Made by a program: the position numbers and the translations under genes. From Defluviitaleaceae bacterium (lineage in GTDB: Bacteria > Bacillota > Clostridia > Lachnospirales > WQUN01), in contig WRLD01000003.1 in the NCBI GenBank assembly GCA_009777845.1, positions 28,048 to 92,047 on the forward strand: a stretch of 64,000 nucleotides of DNA, written 5' to 3'. Positions 23,420 through 35,789 of the stretch are shown one piece after another (position 1 is the first letter of the stretch; each line of letters starts with the position of its first letter). Below the pieces are notes generated by a model, which saw only the letters and a list, made by a program, of their open reading frames with translations, did not search any database and was not told the origin of the DNA.

Positions 23420-24133
23420 TTAATATCCATATTTACGCCTGTGAATAATATAAATAATCAAGAAAACAGTTGAAGCCACTAGAATAAGAAAGGGTACAAT
23501 AAAAAACGGATTAAGCAAAATACTTGGAAAGTATTCATTTAAAATGTCTATTGCCGTTCCAAGCTCCCAAGGGAGCGGAGCGCCGCTAGGAACATTCAAA
23601 ACAAACAACGAATATATTTCATCTCTATCCGAAAAAAACATGAGAGTGCTTTGAATAGAGCGTACACGCCCAAAGCTATCAGTAAAAGGGGCGAATCTAT
23701 CTATAGCATACTCACTTAAAATGTCGTGGTAAGGAAAATAGGGATTATATTCGTTGGTACTGTCTATTTCGTGTATATTTCCACGCAGTCGAGATATAAA
23801 ATCGTCTACGGACTGCACTCCCCCTATTCGGATATATAGACTTAATCCAGTATCCTTACCGCCCTTATAGAATCTTTGCACTTCCAGTGTTTCATGCGGT
23901 GCAATTTCAAACTGTAACGCTGATGTTATTTCTTCGATATGCCGTTGCTTTTTAATTTTAACGTCCTCTATTAAAACACGGTTGTGAACAATTATACCAA
24001 AAAGCATAGCAAAAAACGTCACTACAAACAATGTCCCCACAAAGAAAATCCTCAACATAGAGTAATCTTCCTTAATGAACAGGTGCATTACTATCAATAA
24101 ATAAAATGATGCAATCAAGATAAATATAATCAC
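23420..24133 (-). CDS. Membrane protein, paralogue 2 of 3
   Basis: A 237-residue protein with two N-terminal helices (about 1-17 and 26-50) and one C-terminal helix (about 208-232). The shared core reads ALQFEIAPHETLEVQRFYKG, GVQSVDDFISRLRG, NVPSGAPLPWELG and NPFFIVPFLI, aligned with its two neighbours. Compared with paralogue 1 it carries an extra membrane segment at the start. The function is unknown. It lies 22 bases after paralogue 3 and 72 bases before paralogue 1, so co-transcription is likely. Confidence 0.75.
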   Translation of the reverse strand: MIIFILIASFYLLIVMHLFIKEDYSMLRIFFVGTLFVVTFFAMLFGIIVHNRVLIEDVKIKKQRHIEEITSALQFEIAPHETLEVQRFYKGGKDTGLSLYIRIGGVQSVDDFISRLRGNIHEIDSTNEYNPYFPYHDILSEYAIDRFAPFTDSFGRVRSIQSTLMFFSDRDEIYSLFVLNVPSGAPLPWELGTAIDILNEYFPSILLNPFFIVPFLILVASTVFLIIYIIHRRKYGY

Positions 24134-24155
24134 GTTGCTACTCCCCTAATAACTA

Positions 24156-24802
24156 CTACCACTCTTTCAATCTCCGACTGCAAACACTCCGCCTAACCAC
24201 AAAAAGGATTAACGATACTTGAATGAGAACAGGCACGATAAAAAAAGGATGAATCCATATGCTTGGAAGATATTTAAACAACATTCTAGTCATGGTTTCC
24301 CCAAGCTCCTGCGACTTTAAGCCGTGTATCTCAAATTTTGCACCCATAATACCATTTTCGTCTTGAAAAAAGAGCAGTCTTTGCCACTTACTCCTGCTAT
24401 ATTGTGAGCGAGGAAAGAGATTTAAGTCGCAAAACCTAAACGTACCGGGATTATACCACCATACAGTCGAATAGTTATGGTCGTTTGACATTTCAAGGTC
24501 AAACAGTATTTCCCCATTAAATCGAGAAAGAAAGTCCTCGGGTGATTTTATGCCCTCTACTACAATATGCAGCCGCATATCGTAGCGCATTTTTCTACGG
24601 CTATCCTGTGGGTCGCCTCGCTGAAAATGCTCTATATAAAGTGTTTCGTCTGGGGCTAGTGTAAACTGAAATGAGGAAGCAAGAAAGTCGCTATGCCATT
24701 CTTTCTTAAACTTATGCACCTCAATACTATAACGGTCTATGTCATAAAGTGCCAATAAATACCCTGCCCATATGACGAAAAACATAAATACAAATAACGC
24801 TT

Positions 24803-24806
<4 letters not shown>
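24156..24806 (-). CDS. Membrane protein, paralogue 3 of 3
   Basis: A 216-residue protein with an N-terminal helix (about 3-20) and a C-terminal helix (about 187-205). Core strings match the other two: [34 protein letters not shown], and [10 protein letters not shown]. Its ATG overlaps the TGA of the large TSP3/VWA gene by 4 bases, so its translation is coupled to that gene. This coupling is the strongest sign that the paralogue family serves the large protein, for example as a membrane anchor or partner. That role is inferred. Confidence 0.75.
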
Positions 24807-28177
<3,371 letters not shown>

Positions 28178-28311
28178 AAAATCCCTCCCAAATATTTAAT
28201 TGACTTTATGCTACCATAACCAAGCAATCTTAACAAGTTTAACCAAAAAATTTTTTGACAACAAATCAACCTAACCAAAAACTTTTTGGCAACAAACCAA
28301 CCCCCAAATGA

Positions 28312-28361
28312 ATAAGATATAGCCTAATATCTTATGCCATTATCCGCACAATGGGCGGATA
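28312..28361. promoter_or_regulatory. Two palindromes between divergent genes
   Basis: TAAGATAT...ATATCTTA (28313-28334) and TATCCGC-ACAATGG-GCGGATA (28341-28361) lie between the large TSP3/VWA gene and the 64-residue ORF. They could be operators or a terminator pair. No T-run follows either, so an operator is somewhat more likely. Confidence 0.4.
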
Positions 28362-28388
28362 GTGGTATAACAAAAAGGAGCGACCAAA

Positions 28389-28583
28389 ATGAGCCACCAA
28401 ACCGCCCCACACGCCCTACTAGCACAAATAATGCAGTGCGTAAACGGCAAAAACTGCTTCGAGGCAATACCCGAGTTTGAAAGCCACCTGCACCCATGGG
28501 ACATTATCCGTGCAGTACGGCATATGCTACCCCCGCACGAGCAGAGAATTATTGATGCAGTAAGCGCGTTGCCAGTGCAATAA
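28389..28583 (+). CDS. Small hypothetical protein (64 residues)
   Basis: Starts MSHQTAPHALLAQIMQCV and includes GKNCFEAIPEFESHLHPWD and a helical end with MLPPHEQRIIDAVSAL. I do not recognise the family. It has AAAAGGAG 8 bases before the ATG and good codon structure, which makes it a likely real gene. It is alone on the plus strand, divergent from the large surface-protein operon. The mix of three short helices, two Cys and several His is compatible with a small regulatory or metal-binding protein, but this is only a guess. Confidence 0.6.
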   Translation: MSHQTAPHALLAQIMQCVNGKNCFEAIPEFESHLHPWDIIRAVRHMLPPHEQRIIDAVSALPVQ

Positions 28584-28644
28584 ATTTGCATTGAATACGC
28601 ACGAACAGCAAAGCACGTAGCTTCCTCAGCTTTAAAAGGCATTT

Positions 28645-28739
28645 AAACACGGATTTAGCGGATTCACGCAGATTTACGCGGATTTTTGCACGAACGAATC
28701 CGCGTAAATCCGTGAAAATCCGCTAAATCCGTGTTTAAT
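28645..28739. repeat. Dispersed repeat family A, near-perfect inverted repeat
   Basis: The cleanest copy: AAACACGGATTTAGCGGATT and onward on the left, and its reverse complement AATCCGCTAAATCCGTGTTT at the right, with arms of over 40 bases and a short centre with GCACGAACG. It fills most of the gap between the 64-residue ORF and the dnaE end. Confidence 0.85.
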
Positions 28740-28780
28740 ACCAAGAAAAAATCCGCAAGTTAAAAATATCACCGCACGCT

Positions 28781-31700
28781 TCACCGCCCCCGCACCTTCA
28801 CCATGCCCTCACCAAGCAACCCCTCCATAGCCGCGGTGAGGGCATGGCTAATCGTCACAAAGTACATACGCTTTGCCAAATACTTCTTATTTTGTGCTTC
28901 GTTAAAAATCATTACTTCCGTATCGCCGTGATACATAGCTAAAATGTCCGTTATGCTTTTCAGCGGAATATCGCGGTCTTTCGGCACTTTTAGCCATAGC
29001 ACCTCTCTGTTTTTGGTGCTCGGCGGCAGCTGCGGCATTTCCTCGTAGAACAAAAATTCCTGCGCCACTAGCTTTGTCGCTTCCTCCTCGCGCACGTTTA
29101 CCCTACCTTGAATTACTAATACTTGCTCCTCTTGCAGTCGCGAGCCGATTTTTTCGTAGATTTTGGAAAACACGAGTACCTCTACCGTGCCGTGCATGTC
29201 CTCCACGGTGAGGAAGCAGAACGGCTTGTTCTCCGCCTTTGTGTATTTCACGCTTTTGGCGGTGATTATTCCGCCGTATTTTACGTTGTCGCCGTCCGCT
29301 AGGGTAGCCGTTTCTTCTGCGAAATCAAGGCTTGTGGCGGTTACATACGCGTTGATTGTTTCCTCGTACTCCGCCAGCGGGTGTCCGCTTACGTATATGC
29401 CAAGCAGGGTTTTTTCGTCATGCAGAAGCAACCTCTTGGGAAATTCGCCCACTGGCGGCAGCTCGTCCGTGTCCGAGGTGTCCACGGCGGGCGTGTCGTC
29501 CATATCAAAGAGGGAAAGCTGTCCCGACAAGGTATTTTTCTTTTGTTGTGCCAAGCCGCCCTGTATGCTTTGGAAAACTGCTATATACTGGGAACGCCTG
29601 CCGCCAAGCGAATCAAACGCGCCCGCACGTATTAGGCTCTCTAGGCAACGCTTGTTTACGTCATGGTCGGCAAGCCGCTTTATAAAGTCGGTAATGCCCT
29701 TGTATTTGCCGTTTTTTTCGCGTTCCTCGACAATAGCGTCTACGGCGGCATGGCCGACATTTTTTATGGAAGAAAGCCCAAAGCGTACCGCTTCCTGGTC
29801 GAACGCTACAGTAAACGCCGAAAAGCCCTCGTTTACGTCAGGCGGAAGTAGCTTAATGCCCATTTTTTTACATTCGTGGGTATAGCCGCCCGCCACGCTC
29901 ATGGTAGCCGCCATAAATTCCAGCGGATAGTAGCATTTTATATACGCGGTCTGGTAGCCTATGACGGCATAGCACGCCGCGTGCGACTTATTAAACGCAT
30001 ACGCCGCAAACTTGTCCATAGCGTCAAAAATCGCGCTTGCTGTTTTTTCGGGAATACCGTTTTTTACACAGCCGGGGACATTAGCTTCCTCCAAGCCGTG
30101 AATAAAATTACGCCGCTCCTTTTCCATTTCGTCCGCTTTTTTCTTAGACATAGCGCGGCGAATCAAATCGCTTCTTCCCAAGCTATAGCCCGCCAAATCG
30201 CGTACTATTTGCATAACCTGCTCCTGGTATACGATACAGCCGTAGGTGGCTTCGAGAATGGGCTTTAGCGAGGGGTGCATATATTTTACCTTGGCAGGCT
30301 CGCGTTTCCCCTTTACATAATCTGGTATAAAGTCCATCGGGCCGGGGCGGTACAGGGCTATTCCTGCGGTTAAATCTTCCAAGCTCTGCGGCTGTAGCTC
30401 TCGCATAAACGAGGTCATTCCCGCACTTTCCAGCTGGAACACGCCGCCTGTTTTGCCCTGCGAAATCAGCTCGTACACCTTGGGGTCGTCATAGCCGTAA
30501 GGCCAGCTATGCACGTCTACGTCTATATTCTTGCCGCGTTTTATTTCCTCTGCGGCTATTCGCAAGACCGTAAGCGTACGCAAGCCAAGGAAGTCCATTT
30601 TTAGTAGCCCTAGCTCCTCGCATGTTCCCATAGGAAATTGCGTGGTAACAACGCCGTCATTTAGGTTAAGCGGCACATATTCGATTACTGGCTTGTCACA
30701 AATAACCACGCCAGCCGCGTGAGTACCTGCATGACGGGAAAGCCCCTCCAGCCGCAAGGACATGTCCAACAGCTTGCGTGTATTAGGTTCTTCGTAGGCC
30801 TCCTTTAGCTCGGGGCTTACCGCCAACGCCTTTGTCAGTGTCATGCCTAGGTCGGCAGGAATCATTTTCGCTACGCGGTCAACCTCCGCGTAGGGCATAG
30901 CCAACGCGCGACCAACGTCACGCGTAACCGCACGCGCTTTCATTGTACCAAAGGTAATAATCTGCGCCACATGGTCGGAGCCGTATTTTCGGTTTACGTA
31001 TTCGATTACCTCCTGCCGCCGTTCGTAGCAGAAGTCTATATCAAAATCGGGCATGGAAACGCGTTCGGGGTTCAAAAACCGCTCGAAAAGCAAGTTGTAC
31101 GGAATGGGGTCAACGTCCGTAATACGCAAGGTGTACGCCACTATGCTTCCTGCGCCCGAGCCGCGCCCGGGGCCTACCATTATTGCGTTTTCCCGCGCAT
31201 AACGAATGAAGTCCCACACGATTAAAAAATATTCTACAAAGCCCATGTTTTTTATTACGTCTAGCTCAAAATCGAGCCGTTCCTCGTAGGGCTTTATGTC
31301 CTGCACATGTGGGTAACGCCTGGTTAGCCCGAGATAGCACTGCTCGCGTAGGTATTCAAAGGCATCGCCGTTGTTCGGCACATCAAAAATAGGCAGCTTG
31401 TAGTCATTAAATTGTATTTCTATATGGCAGCGGTCGGCGATTTTTTGCGTATTTTCCAGCGCATGGGGCAAATGCGAAAAATGCTCGTTCATTATTTCGG
31501 GCGTTTTTAAGTAAAACTCGTTTGTTTCCATGCTCATTCGTTTTTCGTCCAGTACGGTCTTTCCCGTTTGTATACACAACAAAACGTCCTGTGCTTCCGA
31601 GTCCGACTGGTTTATATAATGCACGTCGTTTGTCGCCACCAGCGGCAAATTAAGCTCGTCCGCCATGCGGATAAGCTGTTCGTTTACTTGCTTTTGTTCC

Positions 31701-32254
31701 GCCAAGCCGTTTTCCTGTAGCTCCAAGAAAAAATTGTTTTCGCCGAAAATTTCGCTGTAAAGCGCGGCACGTTCCTTGCCTGCTTCATAGCCGTGCGAAA
31801 GCAGAACATTCGCCACCACGCCGCCCAAACACGCGCTTAACGCGATTAGCCCCTTGGAATATTTCCGCAGAATTTCCACGTCTACACGCGGCTTGTAATA
31901 GAAGCCCTCGGTAAAGCCGAGCGACACCAGCTTGATTAAATTGTGGTAGCCCTCCATATTTTCCGCAAGCAAAACCAAGTGCTGATATGTGCCTTCCTCG
32001 CGCCGCTCCTTCACAAAGCGCGAGGTAGGCGCGACATACACCTCACAGCCGATAATCGGCTTGATTCCCTCACGCCTCGCCGTCTTGTAAAAGTCGATTA
32101 CGCCGTACATCACGCCATGGTCGGTAATCGCTAGGCTATCCATGCCCATTTCCTTGGTGCGGGCGATAAGCTCGCCGATTTTTGCCGAGCCGTCTAAAAG
32201 GCTGTATTCGGTGTGGACGTGTAGGTGGGTGAAGGGTTTCATTTTATTTGTCAT
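28781..32254 (-). CDS. dnaE: DNA polymerase III alpha subunit (DnaE)
   Basis: Replicative polymerase subunit of about 1157 residues. The PHP domain starts FTHLHVHTEYSLLDGSAK with the metal-binding HVH and ITDHGVMYG motifs; the polymerase core has GPGRGSGAGSIVAY, MPDFDIDFCYERR with the catalytic Asp pair, and SRHAGTHAAGVVI; helix-hairpin-helix and OB domains (about 950-1070) follow. No exonuclease domain, so it is DnaE1-type and not PolC. I start at ATG 32254 (MTNKMKPF), with AAAGGA 7 bases upstream; the ATG at 32257 and one at 32242 are possible. The start lies inside the last codons of the DinJ-type antitoxin gene, so translation should be coupled to it. Confidence 0.95.
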   Translation of the reverse strand: MTNKMKPFTHLHVHTEYSLLDGSAKIGELIARTKEMGMDSLAITDHGVMYGVIDFYKTARREGIKPIIGCEVYVAPTSRFVKERREEGTYQHLVLLAENMEGYHNLIKLVSLGFTEGFYYKPRVDVEILRKYSKGLIALSACLGGVVANVLLSHGYEAGKERAALYSEIFGENNFFLELQENGLAEQKQVNEQLIRMADELNLPLVATNDVHYINQSDSEAQDVLLCIQTGKTVLDEKRMSMETNEFYLKTPEIMNEHFSHLPHALENTQKIADRCHIEIQFNDYKLPIFDVPNNGDAFEYLREQCYLGLTRRYPHVQDIKPYEERLDFELDVIKNMGFVEYFLIVWDFIRYARENAIMVGPGRGSGAGSIVAYTLRITDVDPIPYNLLFERFLNPERVSMPDFDIDFCYERRQEVIEYVNRKYGSDHVAQIITFGTMKARAVTRDVGRALAMPYAEVDRVAKMIPADLGMTLTKALAVSPELKEAYEEPNTRKLLDMSLRLEGLSRHAGTHAAGVVICDKPVIEYVPLNLNDGVVTTQFPMGTCEELGLLKMDFLGLRTLTVLRIAAEEIKRGKNIDVDVHSWPYGYDDPKVYELISQGKTGGVFQLESAGMTSFMRELQPQSLEDLTAGIALYRPGPMDFIPDYVKGKREPAKVKYMHPSLKPILEATYGCIVYQEQVMQIVRDLAGYSLGRSDLIRRAMSKKKADEMEKERRNFIHGLEEANVPGCVKNGIPEKTASAIFDAMDKFAAYAFNKSHAACYAVIGYQTAYIKCYYPLEFMAATMSVAGGYTHECKKMGIKLLPPDVNEGFSAFTVAFDQEAVRFGLSSIKNVGHAAVDAIVEEREKNGKYKGITDFIKRLADHDVNKRCLESLIRAGAFDSLGGRRSQYIAVFQSIQGGLAQQKKNTLSGQLSLFDMDDTPAVDTSDTDELPPVGEFPKRLLLHDEKTLLGIYVSGHPLAEYEETINAYVTATSLDFAEETATLADGDNVKYGGIITAKSVKYTKAENKPFCFLTVEDMHGTVEVLVFSKIYEKIGSRLQEEQVLVIQGRVNVREEEATKLVAQEFLFYEEMPQLPPSTKNREVLWLKVPKDRDIPLKSITDILAMYHGDTEVMIFNEAQNKKYLAKRMYFVTISHALTAAMEGLLGEGMVKVRGR

Positions 32255-32432
32255 CATAATGTCCTTTACATTCACTGTGGTCTATGACAAGCTCAAAGGG
32301 TATTCCATTCTGCCTAACGGCGGCTTTAATGAACATGGTAAACGCCGTAGTCATATTCATGCCTAGCTCGTCAAACAGCGTATCTGCCCTGTATTTCAGT
32401 TCGTCGTCAATACGGATATTTACTTGTGCCAT
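32244..32432 (-). CDS. RelB/DinJ-type antitoxin without adjacent toxin
   Basis: A 62-residue protein starting MAQVNIRIDDELKYRADTLF, the ribbon-helix-helix signature of RelB/DinJ, followed by GMNMTTAFTMFIKAAVRQNG, which is typical of DinJ. The C-terminal region ends CKGHYDDK. AGGAGGAG lies before the ATG. The expected YafQ/RelE toxin gene should follow but dnaE follows instead, overlapping by 11 bases. So it is an orphan antitoxin, or a regulator that has become the leader gene of dnaE. Confidence 0.85.
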   Translation of the reverse strand: MAQVNIRIDDELKYRADTLFDELGMNMTTAFTMFIKAAVRQNGIPFELVIDHSECKGHYDDK

Positions 32433-32460
32433 AATTCTCCTCCTTGAGTGTTTGTATATC

Positions 32461-32489
32461 ATTGTATAGTAGATGCTATGCGGTGTCAA
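32461..32489 (-). promoter_or_regulatory. SigA promoter of the dinJ-dnaE unit
   Basis: On the minus strand a perfect TTGACA, a 17-base spacer and TACAAT. The -10 ends 28 bases before the antitoxin start codon. I see no separate promoter for dnaE. Confidence 0.8.
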
Positions 32490-32514
32490 TGCTTCAAGCA
32501 TATAGATTCACATG

Positions 32515-32543
32515 TTGCGCCCCACAACACAAGCATATATAAT
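32515..32543 (+). promoter_or_regulatory. SigA promoter of the AbrB/RelE pair
   Basis: TTGCGC, a 17-base spacer and a perfect TATAAT, ending 44 bases before the antitoxin start. It is back to back with the dinJ promoter, 25 bases apart. Confidence 0.65.
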
Positions 32544-32587
32544 AAGCGGTAAGAATATAAGACATTCCAACTATAGGAGGTATGCTA

Positions 32588-32851
32588 ATGCTTGCAGAAT
32601 TACGCCAAAAATCACAAATAACCATTCCAAAGGAGCTTGTTGACAGACTAGGGCTTTCAGAGGGGGACAAATTAGATATTTATGAGCAGGAGGGCATAAT
32701 TTGCATTATGCCTGTTGTTGTTTACCCAAAGGGCTATGTAGAAGGTCTTTTGGACGATATAAAGGAAATAAAAAGAAAAATTGCTACAGGGGAACAGCCT
32801 GTGTTTAATGATATTGACGAGCTAATCTCGAGCTTGGAGAGTGAGGAGTGA
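32588..32851 (+). CDS. AbrB-type antitoxin
   Basis: An 87-residue protein. The N-terminal swapped-hairpin AbrB domain is LRQKSQITIPKELVDRLGLS then EGDKLDIYEQEGIICIMPV; the rest is a helical acidic tail that ends DIDELISSLESEE, suited to wrap around a toxin. I choose the ATG at 32588, 7 bases after AGGAGG; the ATG at 32582 is only one base from it. Its TGA overlaps the toxin ATG by one base. Confidence 0.85.
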   Translation: MLAELRQKSQITIPKELVDRLGLSEGDKLDIYEQEGIICIMPVVVYPKGYVEGLLDDIKEIKRKIATGEQPVFNDIDELISSLESEE

Positions 32852-33117
32852 TGTCATATCAATTCACCTTTTCACAGAATTTCAAAAAGCACTTTAAAAA
32901 GATGAGTGTACATGAAAAAAAGCAGATAACCAACAAATTAAAGCTGTTGGCGGAAAATCCAGCCCACCCATCATTACGGACAAAGCGTATCAAGGGAGCA
33001 GACGGACTGTATGAAAGCAGTGCCAGCATGGATATACGGTTGATTTGGTACTATGAGGGTACGCTGATGATTATCATAGTTGACGTTGGACATCACGATA
33101 TTTTAAAGCAGTTCTAG
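32851..33117 (+). CDS. RelE/YafQ-type toxin
   Basis: An 88-residue RelE-superfamily toxin. Key strings are QFTFSQNFKKHFKKMS, LRTKRIKGADGLYESSASMD, IRLIWYYEGTLMIIIVDVG and the C-terminal His pair in HHDILKQF, where YafQ/RelE enzymes keep a catalytic His. GAGGAG sits inside the antitoxin end. The AbrB-RelE combination is a common non-canonical pairing. A GTG at 32848 also exists but would overlap the antitoxin stop more. Confidence 0.85.
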   Translation: MSYQFTFSQNFKKHFKKMSVHEKKQITNKLKLLAENPAHPSLRTKRIKGADGLYESSASMDIRLIWYYEGTLMIIIVDVGHHDILKQF

Positions 33118-33184
33118 GGCGTACCCGCCTTGACATAACCCCCCCAAAATGCTAAATTTCTACACAACTTATAAATCTAGGAGC

Positions 33185-34006
33185 GTGTTACTAATTCAAA
33201 AATTCTCTGTCCTATTATGCACATATGCAAAGGAAAATCCGCTTTACCTTAAACAGGCTCTGGACAGCCTGCTTAACCAAACGCTTTTGCCACACGAAAT
33301 AGTCATAGTAAAGGACGGCGCGCTAACCGCGGAATTGGAAAGCGTGCTGGCGGATTTTGATTTCCCTCGCACTACTGTGCTTGCGTTGCCCAAGCACGGC
33401 ACGCTGGGTCTAGCCAGAGCGGCGGGCGTGAATGCCGCGGCCTGCGAATGGGTCGCGTTGATGGACAGCGACGATATTTGTGAGCCTGACCGCTTCGAGA
33501 GGCAAATGGCAATAATAGCCAGCGACAGCCCCGACATTGTCGGCGGACAAATAGCGGAATTTGACCAGTCGCCCGAGGAAAGCCTGCATATGCGAGCTGT
33601 GCCTGTAAAGCACGCCGACATTGTCGCGCGCGCGAAAAGGCATAATCCATTTAACGCCATGAGCGTAATGTTTAGGCGCGATTTAGCCCTTTCGGCAGGC
33701 AATTTCCGATATTTTCCCGATTTTGAGGACTACGACCTATGGACAAGAATGATTAAAAACGGCGCGAAATGTGCCAATTCCGCCGATATTCTCGTACGCG
33801 CGCGTATCGGCGGCGGTATGTACGCGCGGCGTAGGGGCATACGATATGTACGTTCGGAATGGCGTATGCAGAAGCAGCTGTTAAAAATTGGCATTGTCGG
33901 CAGGCTTGGCTTTGTGCGAAACGTGCTTTTGCGGATTCCTATACGCTTATTGCCTGCAAAAGCCTTGGAGATAATTTACAAGAAATTTACGAGAAAGCCG
34001 TGGTAA
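33185..34006 (+). CDS. Family 2 glycosyltransferase (SpsA fold)
   Basis: About 273 residues. The start region FSVLLCTYAKENPLYLKQAL with LNQTLLPHEIVIVKDGALT, then MDSDDICEPDRFERQ (DxD-type metal site) and FPDFEDYDLWTRM, define a GT2 enzyme that adds a sugar from an NDP donor. The start is unclear: ATG 33149 has no ribosome site, GTG 33185 lies only one base after AGGAG, and an ATT at 33194 would have normal spacing. I give GTG. It opens the surface-polymer run and overlaps the next gene by one base (TAATG). Confidence 0.8.
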   Translation: MLLIQKFSVLLCTYAKENPLYLKQALDSLLNQTLLPHEIVIVKDGALTAELESVLADFDFPRTTVLALPKHGTLGLARAAGVNAAACEWVALMDSDDICEPDRFERQMAIIASDSPDIVGGQIAEFDQSPEESLHMRAVPVKHADIVARAKRHNPFNAMSVMFRRDLALSAGNFRYFPDFEDYDLWTRMIKNGAKCANSADILVRARIGGGMYARRRGIRYVRSEWRMQKQLLKIGIVGRLGFVRNVLLRIPIRLLPAKALEIIYKKFTRKPW

Positions 34007-34977
34007 TGTCTGTGGGTAAATTGCTGAGTGTCATTGTTCCGTTGTTTAATGTGCAGGACTACGTACAAAAAGCGGCGGAAAGCCTGTCCTCGCAGGCTTT
34101 TGATGGGCTGGAAATTGTCGCAGTAGACGACGGAAGCACAGACGATTCGCTCGCCGTTTTCCTCGAAAACCTATCGGGAATAAACGCCGCAATTATACGC
34201 CAAGAAAACGCAGGGCTAAGCGCGGCGCGCAACGCAGGAATAAACGCCGCCACAGGGCAATACATTCTGTTTCTCGATTCTGACGACTATTTGCTGCCAA
34301 ATGCAATTAAAAACATCTGCGGCTTGCTTACCTCGCAACAACCCGATATAATTTACGGACGGTTTTTGCGGTGGAATCCGCAAAAAGGCTTTTGGGGCTG
34401 CAAGCCCTACGAATGGCAACCGCCAAGCGACCGCAAGCGGCGTACGGAATATATCCTAGACGGCTTGCCCGAGCATTCATGGAACGCGTTCCGTTATATA
34501 TGCCGCCGCGATTTTATTCTCGAAAACAACCTATTTTTCGAGCATGGCTTGCTTTGTGAGGACGTGCCGTGGACGTTGGAATTGCTAGAGAAAGCCGAAG
34601 CAATAGCATTTCTGCCCGAGCCGTTTTACGCCTATTTTATACGGCGGCCAAATTCTATTATGAACACAAAAAACCCAAAACGGCTATTGGATTTAAACGA
34701 CATAGTATACAAGCTGTTACAAAAATACAGCGACCGACCGCCTATATGCCGACAGCTAATCAATCTATCGTTTTTGCAAATTAACGAGTATTGCGAATTT
34801 GACAAAAAATACCAAAAGCTAATATACCAATCATACAAAAAGCTACTGCCCCTGTACCGACTTTCCGCCAAGAAAATACACAAAATATCGAGCATTTGCA
34901 ACAACGCATTACTTTTTTATCTGCAATCGTTGGCATTGTATATAGTGAAGCTAGTGGTGAGGAAAATAAGAGAGTAG
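34006..34977 (+). CDS. Family 2 glycosyltransferase with C-terminal extension
   Basis: A 323-residue cytosolic GT2 enzyme. LSVIVPLFNVQDYVQKAAES, VAVDDGSTDDS, ENAGLSAARNAGINAATG and FLDSDDYLLPNA are the nucleotide-sugar and metal-binding signatures; CEDVPWTLELLE is the acceptor-side ED motif. The last 80 residues are Lys/Leu/Tyr-rich and may sit on the membrane. The ATG overlaps the previous stop by one base. Likely acts in building the same surface polymer as the LicD and TagF-like genes. Donor and acceptor are unknown. Confidence 0.88.
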   Translation: MSVGKLLSVIVPLFNVQDYVQKAAESLSSQAFDGLEIVAVDDGSTDDSLAVFLENLSGINAAIIRQENAGLSAARNAGINAATGQYILFLDSDDYLLPNAIKNICGLLTSQQPDIIYGRFLRWNPQKGFWGCKPYEWQPPSDRKRRTEYILDGLPEHSWNAFRYICRRDFILENNLFFEHGLLCEDVPWTLELLEKAEAIAFLPEPFYAYFIRRPNSIMNTKNPKRLLDLNDIVYKLLQKYSDRPPICRQLINLSFLQINEYCEFDKKYQKLIYQSYKKLLPLYRLSAKKIHKISSICNNALLFYLQSLALYIVKLVVRKIRE

Positions 34978-34985
34978 GTTTAGCC

Positions 34986-35771
34986 GTGGACGAAACAAAA
35001 AACGCGCAAGAGCGTTCCTATACCGCGCTACAAATAGTGGACAAGCTATGCAGAGAAAACGATATACGCTATTTCCTCCTAGCGGGCACAGTGCTTGGCG
35101 CAGTACGTCACGGCGGCTTTATTCCGTGGGACGACGATATTGACATAGGTATGCTTCCTGCCGACTACGACAAATTTACCACTATATGCCAAAAAGCCCT
35201 GCCCGAAAATTATTTTTGGAGTACCCCCGACACCAACTTGCTACACAGCCGTTTTTTTGGTAAAATCGTTTCCGACGGCAAGCATTGCCTGGACGTTTTT
35301 CCTGTGTTTAAAACGGCGGATAGTATGTTTTTGCGGAAGGTGCAGTGGTATCAAATAAAAATGCTGTATGTGGGGCTGTCCTATCGGCTAGGCGAGCTAT
35401 CCGAGCATAAACGCACGTCACTAAAGCAGGTGTGTATTGCCATATGTGCATGGCTCGCAGGACGGCTAAGCCGCAACACCATTATCAAGCTAATGCACTG
35501 CGTTTCGCGGCGGTACGAGAACGCCGAAACAAGCACGTATATAAACCTATTCAGCCGCTACAAAATGCACACAGAGAGCATAAAAGCCGAGTGGTTGCAG
35601 GAGCTAGTCCCCATTAAATTTGAAAACGCAGATTTCCCTGCGTTCAAAAATACGCATGACTATTTGGAGCATATGTACGGCAATTATATGAAGCTGCCGC
35701 CGAAATCAAAGCGCGTGGGCGACCATGCTAATGTTGATATTCGGGTGGAGAGGGTTGATGTTGGGGAATAG
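34986..35771 (+). CDS. licD: LicD-family phosphotransferase
   Basis: A 261-residue protein of the LicD family, which transfers phosphocholine or related groups from CDP-linked donors to sugars of teichoic acids or glycans. The core motif AGTVLGAVRHGGFIPWDDDI with DIGM (about residues 32-55) contains the nucleotidyltransferase-type Asp cluster. The GTG start at 34986 follows TAGG, 8 bases after the GT2 stop; a longer frame from 34896 would overlap the GT2 gene. No choline uptake or CDP-choline genes are in the window, but a phosphonate pathway with two nucleotidyltransferase domains is, so a CMP-phosphonate is a plausible donor. That link is inferred. Confidence 0.88.
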   Translation: MDETKNAQERSYTALQIVDKLCRENDIRYFLLAGTVLGAVRHGGFIPWDDDIDIGMLPADYDKFTTICQKALPENYFWSTPDTNLLHSRFFGKIVSDGKHCLDVFPVFKTADSMFLRKVQWYQIKMLYVGLSYRLGELSEHKRTSLKQVCIAICAWLAGRLSRNTIIKLMHCVSRRYENAETSTYINLFSRYKMHTESIKAEWLQELVPIKFENADFPAFKNTHDYLEHMYGNYMKLPPKSKRVGDHANVDIRVERVDVGE

Positions 35772-35789
35772 GCGGATTTAAGGGATTTA

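Noticed and set aside
28312..28361. Riboswitch ahead of the 64-residue ORF
   Set aside because: Two simple palindromes are present but no conserved aptamer core I know.
33149..33200. Second copy of the palindrome seen at 41859
   Set aside because: CGTGTTAC-AATTCAAAAATT resembles one end of it, but the other arm is missing, so chance or a small remnant.
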